DNA from: Pseudomonas serbica
Lineage (GTDB): Bacteria; Pseudomonadota; Gammaproteobacteria; Pseudomonadales; Pseudomonadaceae
Assembly (NCBI RefSeq): GCF_028823535.1
Contig: NZ_JAQIYM010000003.1
Location: forward strand, 62,001-126,000
Direction: 5' to 3'
DNA: 64,000 nt
Shown in pieces: positions 37,924-45,769 of this stretch. The notes below the pieces were generated by a model. That model ran no database searches and was not told the DNA's origin. It saw nothing but the letters and a program-made list of their open reading frames with translations. The position numbers and the translations under genes are program-made. How positions within the stretch are numbered: the first letter of the stretch is position 1; every line of letters begins with the position of its first letter.

Positions 37924-39440
37924 GGCTGACCCTGACGCAGCGCCTGTCCCTGGTGTTCGCCGCGCTGCTGCTGGTGTGCTGCGGCACGTCGGCGTGGCTG
38001 CAGGTGCGCTCCAACCAGATGCATGAGCAGGAAGTGGTGCAAGGGCTATCCCGGGATCTGGCGCAGCACATCGCCAGTGACACGGTGCTGATGGACACCC
38101 AGGGCCTGATGCCCAATGCCGTGCGCGACCTGTTCAGCAAGCTGATGCAGGTCAACCCCAGTGTCGAGGTGTACCTGCTCGACACCCAGGGCAAGATTGT
38201 CGGCAGTGCCGCGCCCGAAGGCCGGATCCGCCGCGAGCGCGTCGACCTGGCGCCGATCCAGCGCCTGCTGCGGGGTGACGCCCTGCCGATTGCCGGTGAC
38301 GATCCGCGCAGTGTCGATGGGCGCAAGGTGTTCAGCGCCGCACCGTTGAAGGTCGACGGCAAGGCGGTCGGTTATCTCTACGTGGTGCTGCTGGGTGAAG
38401 ACCACGATCGCCTGGCCGAGCGCGGCGCTACCAGCGCAGCCCTCAATACCGCCCTGCTGTCGATCGGCCTGGTAGCGCTGCTGTGCCTGATTGCCGGTCT
38501 CGCCGCGTTCGCGCTGATCACCCGGCCCTTGCGCCGCCTGACCGACACCGTCAGCCAGTTCGACATCGACGGCGTCCCGGTCTCGCCGACCCTGCCCGTC
38601 ACTGTGGACAAAACCGCCAGCCATGATGAGATCGCCATACTCGACGCCACGTTCCGGCAAATGCAGGCGCGCCTGGGCGAGCAATGGCGTTCCCTGACCC
38701 GCCAGGACCAGGAGCGTCGCGAACTGGTGGCGAACATCTCCCACGACCTGCGCACGCCGCTGGCGTCGCTGCATGGTTATCTGGAAACCCTGTCGCTCAA
38801 GGACGCCACGCTGTCACCCGAAGAGCGTCGTCGCTACCTGGGCATCGCCCTGGATCAAAGCCGCAAGGTCGGCGGCCTGGCGCAGTCGTTGCTGGAACTG
38901 GTGCGGCTGGAACACGGCTTCGTGCAACCGGTGCTGGAGCGCTTCTCCCTGACCGACCTGGCCCAGGATATTTTCCAGAAATTCGAACTGACCGCCGAGG
39001 CGCGCCAGGTCGAATTGAAAGCCACCTTCGCCCCCAACGTGTCTGCGGCCTGCGCTGACCTGGGGTTGATCGAACGGGTGCTGACCAACCTGTTCGACAA
39101 CGCTTTGCGCCATACCCCGCCTGGGGGCGAAATCGAACTGGGGTTGCGTCCGCAGGGGGCGTTCATTGAAGTGACGGTCAGCGACACCGGGCCGGGAATT
39201 GCTCCGGAATTACGCGAAGGGTTGTTTTTGCGGCCGTTCAATATTGGTGGCGCACGGCGTGATGGCGGGTTGGGGCTGCGGATTGTGCACCGCATCCTGC
39301 AGTTGCATGGGCTTGAGATTCAGTTGATCGATGTGCCGGGGCGAGGGGCGACGTTCAGGTTTTCGTTGCCTGTCGATGAGCAGACCGCATCGGCACTGGC
39401 AGTGCGGTCGATGAACCTCAATTCACCGGGGCAGGCCTGA
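37920..39440 (+). CDS. Sensor histidine kinase of the msr-linked two-component system
   Basis: A 506-residue membrane kinase. Membrane segments lie at about 8-28 and 178-200, with a periplasmic domain of about 150 residues between them (ELY-type PAS-like: VEVYLLDTQGKIVGSAAPEG). A HAMP region follows, then the phospho-accepting His275 in ANISHDLRTPLASL, the N box NLFDNALRHTPPGG and the G boxes SDTGPGIAPE and GGLGLRIVHRI. Signal unknown; oxidative or chlorine stress is suggested only by the neighbouring methionine sulfoxide reductases. Confidence 0.92.
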   Translation: MRLTLTQRLSLVFAALLLVCCGTSAWLQVRSNQMHEQEVVQGLSRDLAQHIASDTVLMDTQGLMPNAVRDLFSKLMQVNPSVEVYLLDTQGKIVGSAAPEGRIRRERVDLAPIQRLLRGDALPIAGDDPRSVDGRKVFSAAPLKVDGKAVGYLYVVLLGEDHDRLAERGATSAALNTALLSIGLVALLCLIAGLAAFALITRPLRRLTDTVSQFDIDGVPVSPTLPVTVDKTASHDEIAILDATFRQMQARLGEQWRSLTRQDQERRELVANISHDLRTPLASLHGYLETLSLKDATLSPEERRRYLGIALDQSRKVGGLAQSLLELVRLEHGFVQPVLERFSLTDLAQDIFQKFELTAEARQVELKATFAPNVSAACADLGLIERVLTNLFDNALRHTPPGGEIELGLRPQGAFIEVTVSDTGPGIAPELREGLFLRPFNIGGARRDGGLGLRIVHRILQLHGLEIQLIDVPGRGATFRFSLPVDEQTASALAVRSMNLNSPGQA

Positions 39441-39458
39441 CAGACCGAGGCGCCTGCA

Positions 39459-39611
39459 TCGCTGGCAAGCCAGCTCCTACAAGGTTTTGTGTTGCCTACA
39501 GATTTTGCATACACCCACTAAACCTGTAGGAGCCGGCTTGCCGGCGAAGGCGTCTGCAAGACAGGCGCAATGTTCAAGGACGCCTTCGCTGGCAAGCCAG
39601 CTCCTGCAAGG
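39459..39611. repeat. Single REP and REP inverted pair (CTGGCTTGCCAGCG type)
   Basis: A single TCGCTGGCAAGCCAGCTCCT copy (39459-39482) is followed by a full inverted pair (39523-39611) with arms starting ACCTGTAGGAGCCGGCTTGC. They lie between the kinase stop and the next gene. Confidence 0.85.
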
Positions 39612-39687
39612 GGTATGGGTTATGATTTTGTCCGTTGGCCTGTTCGGTCGTGACAATGCTGCCCCGGTCCAATAGATTAGGCGGCCT

Positions 39688-39709
39688 GAAAAAGCCCCCG
39701 GGCTTTTTC
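39688..39709 (+). terminator. Palindromic terminator-like hairpin ahead of a hypothetical gene
   Basis: GAAAAAGCCC (39688-39697) and GGGCTTTTTC (39700-39709) are perfect arms separated by CC. It is well formed but lies only 36 bases before the next start codon, so it either ends transcription from the left or sits in the 5' leader of that gene. Confidence 0.6.
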
Positions 39710-39745
39710 GCCCCTATTCAAGTTCAACGAAGTAGTGAAATTTCA

Positions 39746-40450
39746 ATGTCAGATTCCAACACCGCTGAATCCGTAGTCACCCTGTCGTCCAAAGCGGAAT
39801 ACGAAAACTCCATCAATCTTTCACAGCACGTACCCCAGGCCAAGACCATCAGCGAGATGGTCCTGGACGCCTTCCAGTCCACCCGCGAAAGCGAGCAGAT
39901 CCGCGAGCTGCGCGCCGCGATCCGCCAGGCCCACGACAGCTTCGACGACGACAAGGCCTACGAACTGATGGGCCAGCTCAAGCAACTCAAGGACGCCGAG
40001 GCCGCCGATATCGCCGCCCTCGAAGACTTGAGCAGCAAGTTCCCGATCAGCCGCATCCTCTCCAGCTTCAAGGATGATCCGGCGTTCCAGGAAATCGTCT
40101 ACGGCCTGGCCCTGAAGGTGCTGAACCAGACCCACCAGGCCATCAGCAACCCAAGCGGCGGCAAGAGCAAGGCCGCCAAGGCGAAGAAAGAAGTCGAAGT
40201 GTTCACCATCAGCAAGGACGGCATCAGCGTCACCTTGCCGATGCGCACCCCGCGCTCGCGCCTGAACGTGGATCGTGAAGCCCTGGAGTTCCTCGGTTTC
40301 ACCTTCGTCGGCGACGGCGACGAGGCCGAGCTGCAAAGCGAGACGTTCCTGGACAACCAGGGCGCCGAGCAAGCGGTCAACCGCAAGAACATCATCACCG
40401 CCCTGCAACAGCAGACCGCCTTCGACGGCTATAGCATCGCCGCCCAGTAA
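39746..40450 (+). CDS. Hypothetical cytoplasmic protein with helical N-terminus
   Basis: A 234-residue protein. Residues 20-110 are acidic and helical, probably coiled coil (ELRAAIRQAHDSFDDDKAYE, LMGQLKQLKDAEAADIAAL). A Lys/Ala-rich linker (SGGKSKAAKAKKE) is followed by a 75-residue C-terminal domain (VFTISKDGISVTLPMRTPRSR). The linker plus small domain is reminiscent of nucleoid-associated proteins, but I cannot assign a family. No strong ribosome site is visible. A clean terminator follows. Confidence 0.7.
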   Translation: MSDSNTAESVVTLSSKAEYENSINLSQHVPQAKTISEMVLDAFQSTRESEQIRELRAAIRQAHDSFDDDKAYELMGQLKQLKDAEAADIAALEDLSSKFPISRILSSFKDDPAFQEIVYGLALKVLNQTHQAISNPSGGKSKAAKAKKEVEVFTISKDGISVTLPMRTPRSRLNVDREALEFLGFTFVGDGDEAELQSETFLDNQGAEQAVNRKNIITALQQQTAFDGYSIAAQ

Positions 40451-40471
40451 TACCCGCCAGCGCTTCCCCGG

Positions 40472-40497
40472 AGCCCCGCCAACGTGCGGGGCTTTTT
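40472..40497 (+). terminator. Intrinsic terminator of the hypothetical gene
   Basis: AGCCCCGC (40472-40479) and GCGGGGCT (40486-40493) form the stem and a T run follows. Confidence 0.9.
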
Positions 40498-40651
40498 ATT
40501 GCCCGCGATTCCAGCAAAACCGCGTTTAGTGTTCCAGTATCAAGGCCAGACAAACACTTCCCTTCACCCATCTGCACCACGGGTCCGCCTGCGGGGAGCG
40601 TCAACTCACTTTCCAGCCCAAGACCTCAGTGGTGCGACTGCTGAGGTCATC

Positions 40652-42082
40652 ATGAACACGCTTCCCCTGTACCGTCAGTTGGCCAACCACTACCTGGACG
40701 CAATCCGCAGCGGCACCCTGAAGACTGGCGAGCGCCTGCCCTCGATCCGCCTGATGATGGAAAAACACGCCGTCAGCCTGTCCACCGCCGTGCAGGTCTG
40801 CCGCGAGCTTGAGGACTACGGTGTGCTGGAAGCCCGACCGCGCTCGGGCAATTACATCCGCCAGCCCGACACGCCAACCAAACCCCTACCGATCGCCCTG
40901 CCCCCGCCGCTGGATACGGGCGTCTATGTCGGCATCCATGAGCAAGTGTCAGCGGTGCTCAAGGCCAGTCAGCGCGCGACGGTCAAGGTCAACTTCGCCA
41001 GTGCCTACTGCGCCCCGCCGCTCTATCCGCTGAAAGTCCTGCAGGACAACATGATCAAGGCGCTGCGCCAGGACCCGCATCTGTTCGATACCACCAGTGC
41101 GACCAGCGGCCACAGTGTCCTGCGCAATGTCCTGGCCCGGCGGATGCTGACCGCCAAGACCCACCTGAGCGCCGAACGCATCGTGATCACCCACGGCGCC
41201 ACCGAAGCGATCAACCTGGCCTTGCGCGCCGTGACCCGCCCCGGCGATACCGTGGCCGTTGAGTCGCCGACTTTCTACGGCCTGCTGCAAATTCTCGAAA
41301 GCCTCAACCTGCGGGTGCTGGAAGTCCCGGCCTCGGCCCACGCGGGAATCCATCTCCCGGCCCTTGAACAGCTACTGCACGGGCCGGAGCCCATCAAGGC
41401 GCTGATCGTCATGCCCAACCTGCACAATCCGCTGGGCAGCATCATGCCCGACAGCCACAAGGCCCGGCTGGTGAAACTCTGCGCCGAGCACGATACGGTG
41501 CTGATCGAGGACGACACCTACGGCGACCTGGTGGACACCGAGCAACCGCTGTCCACCCTCAAGCACTGGGACCGCACCGACAGCGTGATCTATTGCGCTT
41601 CGCTGAACAAAACCCTGGCCCCGGGCCTGCGCCTGGGCTGGATCAGCGCCGGAAAATGGCACGACCGCGTGGAAATGCTCAAGCACACCCAGACCCGTGG
41701 CTGCGAGAAGCTGTCGCAACTGGCGGTCAGCGTGTTCATGGGCACGCCGTCCTATGAACGCTACCTGCGGCGCTTGAGAAACACCCTGACCCAGCAGCGC
41801 CAGCAAATGAGTGCAGCGATCATGCGCCACTTTCCTGAGGGTACCCAGGTGACCACCCCCCGGGGCGGGACTTTGCTGTGGGTGGAGTTGCCGGCGCAGC
41901 ATTCGTCCATGGCGCTGTTTCATGACGCGTTGAACGTCGGCATCCAGATTTCACCTGGGGATATCTTTTCCAACACCCGGCGGTTCCATCACTTCATGCG
42001 CATAGGCTGCGGAGCGCCGTATTCACCGAGGATCGATGAGGCGTTGCAAACCCTGGCGCGGCTCCTCAAAAACCAGGGATGA
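40652..42082 (+). CDS. MocR-type regulator (GntR HTH fused to class I aminotransferase fold)
   Basis: A 476-residue PLP-binding regulator. The GntR helix-turn-helix occupies residues 1-75 (LYRQLANHYLDAIRSGTLKT, GERLPSIRLMMEKHAVSLST). The aminotransferase-like domain has VITHGATEAINLALRA, IEDDTYGDLV and the PLP lysine in CASLNKTLAPGLRLGW. Such proteins sense amino acids or PLP derivatives. It is convergent with the left end of the biosynthetic cluster at 42231 and, with the second MocR at 51695, brackets it. The start at 40652 follows GAGGTCATC. Confidence 0.9.
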   Translation: MNTLPLYRQLANHYLDAIRSGTLKTGERLPSIRLMMEKHAVSLSTAVQVCRELEDYGVLEARPRSGNYIRQPDTPTKPLPIALPPPLDTGVYVGIHEQVSAVLKASQRATVKVNFASAYCAPPLYPLKVLQDNMIKALRQDPHLFDTTSATSGHSVLRNVLARRMLTAKTHLSAERIVITHGATEAINLALRAVTRPGDTVAVESPTFYGLLQILESLNLRVLEVPASAHAGIHLPALEQLLHGPEPIKALIVMPNLHNPLGSIMPDSHKARLVKLCAEHDTVLIEDDTYGDLVDTEQPLSTLKHWDRTDSVIYCASLNKTLAPGLRLGWISAGKWHDRVEMLKHTQTRGCEKLSQLAVSVFMGTPSYERYLRRLRNTLTQQRQQMSAAIMRHFPEGTQVTTPRGGTLLWVELPAQHSSMALFHDALNVGIQISPGDIFSNTRRFHHFMRIGCGAPYSPRIDEALQTLARLLKNQG

Positions 42083-42091
42083 AAACACCCC

Positions 42092-42231
42092 CTGTAGGAG
42101 CTGGCTTGCCAGCGAAAGCGTCAGCACATCCAGCATCGGGGCGCCTGACACACCGCCTTCGCTGGCAAGCCAGCTCCTACAGGTTTGCGGTGTGTCAGCA
42201 CATCCAGCATCGAGGTGCCTGACACAGCGCC
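42092..42231. repeat. REP inverted pair with duplicated inner spacer
   Basis: A standard pair (42092-42183, CTGTAGGAGCTGGCTTGCCA arms) is followed by a second copy of its spacer: GTCAGCACATCCAGCATCG at 42120 and again at 42194, each continuing to CCTGACACA. The second copy ends in CGCCTACAAGG, a truncated right arm. Confidence 0.8.
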
Positions 42232-43046
42232 TACAAGGGGTTCGGGTTATAGGGATTTTGGTGCAGGCAGATGATATGCGGGTCATCATTCCAATGCGGG
42301 AAATGCTCGGCGATCAGCGGGTCGTGGCCGGGGATGACGTGGTCTTCGCTGTCGGCCAGGCGATTGATCTCGCTGAAGGCTTCCAGGCTTTGCGCCAGGT
42401 CGTCGATGATCGGAAACGGGCTGCGCTGGCGAATATTTATCCACAGGTGCGCCGCGTCCGAGGCCAGGACGATCCAGCCCCGTTCGGTGTGCACCCGCAC
42501 CACCTGGCTGCCCGGCGTGTGCCCACCCACCGCGTGCAGTGTCACGCCCGGCAGCACCTCGACCGTGCCGTTGTGCAAACGCATGCGCCCCTCGAACAAC
42601 GGCGGCAGCGCCGACATCACATCCTCGACCTCGTAGGTCTTGTTCACCGTGTGATGGGCCATCTTCGGCCCGGTGCAGAAGCGCAGCTCCGCTTCCTGCA
42701 CATGCACCGTGGCCTTGGGAAACAACCCAAGGTTGCCGGCATGATCCCAGTGCAGGTGCGTGAGGATCAGGTGCTCGACCTGCGCCGGGTCGATGTCCAG
42801 CTGCCGCAGGGAATCTTCCGGCAGGCGATACATTTCACGGTTGCGCCGCTGTGCCGTGGCCGGTTGAAAACAGGTGTCGACCACGATCACCTGGTGCTCG
42901 TTGCGAATCACCCAGAAGTAGTAATCCAGTGGCATCGGCGCGTTCGGATCGCCGCAGCACGCATCGTAGAGAAAGTTCTCCCGAGCGGTGCGCTGCGCGT
43001 TGGCGCCGACGCGGATGGCGAACACTTCGTACAGGGGAATGGACAT
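42231..43046 (-). CDS. MBL-fold hydrolase, AHL-lactonase-like
   Basis: A 271-residue metallo-beta-lactamase-fold enzyme. The metal motif HLHWDHAGN and the downstream GGHTPGS, LASDA and IPGHDP metal ligands are intact, giving a dinuclear site. It resembles the N-acyl-homoserine lactonase group, but in this setting it may hydrolyse a lactone or other ester intermediate. GGAGG lies five bases before the ATG at 43046. It is the last gene of operon B, 14 bases after the AurF-like gene. Confidence 0.87.
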   Translation of the reverse strand: MSIPLYEVFAIRVGANAQRTARENFLYDACCGDPNAPMPLDYYFWVIRNEHQVIVVDTCFQPATAQRRNREMYRLPEDSLRQLDIDPAQVEHLILTHLHWDHAGNLGLFPKATVHVQEAELRFCTGPKMAHHTVNKTYEVEDVMSALPPLFEGRMRLHNGTVEVLPGVTLHAVGGHTPGSQVVRVHTERGWIVLASDAAHLWINIRQRSPFPIIDDLAQSLEAFSEINRLADSEDHVIPGHDPLIAEHFPHWNDDPHIICLHQNPYNPNPL

Positions 43047-43060
43047 GGTCACCTCCGGGT

Positions 43061-44020
43061 TCAGGCGGCTGCGGTGGCTTTGAGGGTCGGGCGGAAATCG
43101 AAGTCGATCTGCTCGCTGATGCCCAGGTCCTGCGCCAGCTTATGCAGGCCACTGTAGTCACGCATGATCGTCGCGTTTTTGTTGCTCTCGCGGGTGTCGG
43201 CAATGATCGAACCGGCCTCCTCGACCCCGAGCTGCGTGAGGATCGCCTCCCACATCGAGTAGTCCTGTGCGATGAAGGCACTCAGGGCCACCGACAGGTT
43301 GCGGGCAAAAAATATCCGCTGCTCGGGCTGCATGTTGGCGTACATGACCTTGGCCACTTCGGCCAGCACTTTGCTGTGGGCGTACTCGTCGCGATTGTGC
43401 AGTTCGGCCACGCGGCGGTTTTGCGGCTGGATGGTCGGGTCGTCCGCCAGCAGGTCGAGGTAGGCATTGACGCTGATCTCGGCCACCACCGCGAAGGTGA
43501 TCGCCGCCAGGTCCCGCTGCCATTGCTCCGGCAGTTCCTCACGCAGGGCCTTGAGGCGCAGGTAAGTTACTGAGGGCGGCAGATCCAGGTCCTGGTCGAG
43601 GGCGCGGTCCAGCTTGGTCCGCTCGATGGCCCGCAGGTGCATGAGCGTGTGGTAGTGCTCGTCGATCAGGGTTTGCTGCATCGCCTCGCGAAAATGCCAG
43701 TCGTCCTTGCCCAGGTACTGATTGGCGATGACGCTCAGCGCCGGGTTCACCACGTGCTCCTCGGCGGTGACGGTGCGCAGGTTGTAGCCGATCCAGCCCC
43801 AGGTCACCACTTTGTTCTTGAGCTCGTCGCTCAAAACCTGGAACTTCGGGTGGTGGAAAAACGGCACCATGCCCTGCGGATAATCCGGGCGTGCCGGGTC
43901 GAACACTTCATTGACCTGGGCCTTGTCCGGCGAACACACCCCGGCGCGTTTGGTCCAGGCCTGATTGAGCCGCACGATCAGTTGGTGATCGACCTGGGCG
44001 ATCTCGATTGCTGTTTGCAT
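43061..44020 (-). CDS. AurF-family diiron oxygenase
   Basis: A 319-residue helical protein. The carboxylate/histidine ligands match AurF in order and spacing: Glu87 or Glu88, Glu121-x2-His124, Glu181, and His208-x3-Glu212-x2-His215. Characterised members oxidise amines to hydroxylamine, nitroso or nitro groups during natural-product synthesis. The substrate here is unknown, and other diiron oxidations are possible. It lies between the TauD-like oxygenase and the MBL hydrolase in operon B. Confidence 0.85.
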   Translation of the reverse strand: MQTAIEIAQVDHQLIVRLNQAWTKRAGVCSPDKAQVNEVFDPARPDYPQGMVPFFHHPKFQVLSDELKNKVVTWGWIGYNLRTVTAEEHVVNPALSVIANQYLGKDDWHFREAMQQTLIDEHYHTLMHLRAIERTKLDRALDQDLDLPPSVTYLRLKALREELPEQWQRDLAAITFAVVAEISVNAYLDLLADDPTIQPQNRRVAELHNRDEYAHSKVLAEVAKVMYANMQPEQRIFFARNLSVALSAFIAQDYSMWEAILTQLGVEEAGSIIADTRESNKNATIMRDYSGLHKLAQDLGISEQIDFDFRPTLKATAAA

Positions 44021-44085
44021 GACGCGATACCTGTAGAACGCCTACCCCCTTGGGGTACGCGGAAAAAAGAAGGGCGACGGAAAAA

Positions 44086-44844
44086 TCAGGCCAGCCAATA
44101 GCGGGTCAGGTTGCGCGCCGGGTCAGTGTATCGACTGCGGGCATGAATCATCCGCCAGTTGTCCCAAATCAGCAGGCACCCGTCGGGAATCAGCACCGGG
44201 ACGTTGTGTTCGAGAAAGTACGCCTCACCCAGCGTGGCAAATCTTGCCAGCGGCGCGGTGCTGTTGGCCACTTGCGATTGCTGCAAGGCTTCCTTCGACG
44301 GGTTCACATCACCGTAGTGAAACTGGTTGTAGCTGAAGCGGAAAATATCGCCGTCCTCGGTGGGCGTCAGGATGTATTCCCTGACCCGGGTTTGCGCAGG
44401 CTCGCCGGGCTTGGCGGTGGCGACGAACTCCACCGGCGTGTCATCGAGCCACTCGCGCAGTTCCGGCTCGGTTCGCTCCAGCGACTTCAAGAACTCATAG
44501 CCGTCCACCAGCCCCGTATGCCCGCCACCGCAAGTCGCCTGTTGATGGCAATGCAGCGCCAGGTAACGCGGCGGCGGGCCGTACACCGGCGCTTCGGTGT
44601 GCGGGCCGATGCCGTTCATGCTCTGAGAGTACGGCAAGTCCTCGTAGCCCGGCTTGCGGGTGATGGCGAACGCCACCTGGCCATTGAACTGCGGAATGAC
44701 CGGGCCGAATTCGTGCAGTGTGCCTGTGACATCGTGGGCAAATTCCCCCGGGGTCAGCACCGTCCAGCCACGACGGAACAATTCTTCATGGCGATGGCCC
44801 AGCGAAACATAAGGTGTGGACGCAACAATCCCTTGGTCTGACAT
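44086..44844 (-). CDS. TauD/TfdA-type 2-oxoglutarate oxygenase
   Basis: A 252-residue Fe(II)/2-oxoglutarate enzyme. The facial triad is His82-Thr-Glu84 (GPHTEAP) and His234 (MIHARSRYTD), with Arg244 or Arg248 as the 2-oxoglutarate anchor. The Glu ligand is intact, so hydroxylation or desaturation is expected rather than halogenation. The compact size and the HTE triad recall oxygenases acting on free amino acids. Third from last in operon B, 21 bases after the aminotransferase. Confidence 0.87.
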   Translation of the reverse strand: MSDQGIVASTPYVSLGHRHEELFRRGWTVLTPGEFAHDVTGTLHEFGPVIPQFNGQVAFAITRKPGYEDLPYSQSMNGIGPHTEAPVYGPPPRYLALHCHQQATCGGGHTGLVDGYEFLKSLERTEPELREWLDDTPVEFVATAKPGEPAQTRVREYILTPTEDGDIFRFSYNQFHYGDVNPSKEALQQSQVANSTAPLARFATLGEAYFLEHNVPVLIPDGCLLIWDNWRMIHARSRYTDPARNLTRYWLA

Positions 44845-44865
44845 GGTGAGTTTCCTGGCGGTTTA

Positions 44866-45738
44866 TCAGGCGTTGACGGTTGAGGTGTAGGCGGCGATCA
44901 ATTCACTGCAGGCGTTGCCCGGTCGGTAGCACTGTTCATCGATGCTTTGTACCGGGGTGATTTCGGCGGCGGTGCCGGTGAGAAAACACTCGTCGAAATC
45001 GCCCAGTTCCGTGGGCAGGATGGTGCGCTCGATGACTTGGTAATCCAGCGCCCGGGCCAGCTCGATGACGGTCTGGCGGGTGATGCCGTCGAGGAAGCAA
45101 TCCGGCACTGGCGTATGCAAGGTCCGCCCCTTGGCGAAGAACACGTTGGCGCTGGTGGCTTCGGCAACGTGGCCGCGCCAGTCGAGCATCAAGGCATCGT
45201 GATAGCCGTTGTTTTCCGCGTCATGCTTGCTCAAGGTGGCGATCTGGTAATGCCCCGACGCCTTGGCTTCGAAGGGGCTGCTGCTCGGCGGCGGCCGGCG
45301 CCAGGTGGCGGTCTTCAAGCGGATGCCGGCCATGCGCGCCGCCGGGTCGAAATAGCTCGGCCATTGCCAGCAGGCGATCGCTACATGCACGCGATTGAAA
45401 CGCGCCGAGGTGGAAATCATCTCGCTGCCGCGCCAGGCCACCGGGCGCACATAGCCGTCGCCCACCTGGTTTCGTCGCAGCAATTGAAGGCTCGCCGCTT
45501 CCAGCTCGGCGGGGTCGAAGGGAATGGCAAAATCCATCAGCTGCGCCGAGCGATACAGCCGCTCAGTGTGTTCGCGCAGCTTGAAGATCTTGCCGTTGTA
45601 CACGCGCTCGCCCTCATACACGGTGCTTGCGTAATGCAGGCCGTGGCTCAGCACATGCAGGCGCGCCTGGGACCACTCGACGAACTCGCCGTCGAGCCAT
45701 ATCCATCCTTCGCGCTGATCAAACGGGATACCGCTCAT
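44866..45738 (-). CDS. Class IV aminotransferase, IlvE-like
   Basis: A 290-residue fold-type IV PLP enzyme of the branched-chain aminotransferase group. Motifs LSHGLHYASTVYEGERVY, the PLP-lysine segment EAKASGHYQIATL and the phosphate-binding EATSANVFF are visible; the last differs from the EGAGENLF usual in housekeeping IlvE. The difference and the context favour a pathway-specific transaminase over bulk valine/leucine metabolism. It precedes the TauD gene and follows the aminomutase by 31 bases. Confidence 0.87.
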   Translation of the reverse strand: MSGIPFDQREGWIWLDGEFVEWSQARLHVLSHGLHYASTVYEGERVYNGKIFKLREHTERLYRSAQLMDFAIPFDPAELEAASLQLLRRNQVGDGYVRPVAWRGSEMISTSARFNRVHVAIACWQWPSYFDPAARMAGIRLKTATWRRPPPSSSPFEAKASGHYQIATLSKHDAENNGYHDALMLDWRGHVAEATSANVFFAKGRTLHTPVPDCFLDGITRQTVIELARALDYQVIERTILPTELGDFDECFLTGTAAEITPVQSIDEQCYRPGNACSELIAAYTSTVNA

Positions 45739-45769
45739 GTCCTTGTCTCCCCAGTAATTAAGCGTCGTC

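Noticed and set aside
43061..44020. Mangotoxin/fragin-type diazeniumdiolate cluster
   Set aside because: These need an NRPS next to the AurF-like gene; none is present between 42 and 53 kb.
44086..44844. 2-oxoglutarate-dependent halogenase, as in beta-ethynylserine synthesis
   Set aside because: The facial triad reads His-Thr-Glu; halogenases replace the acidic ligand with Gly or Ala.
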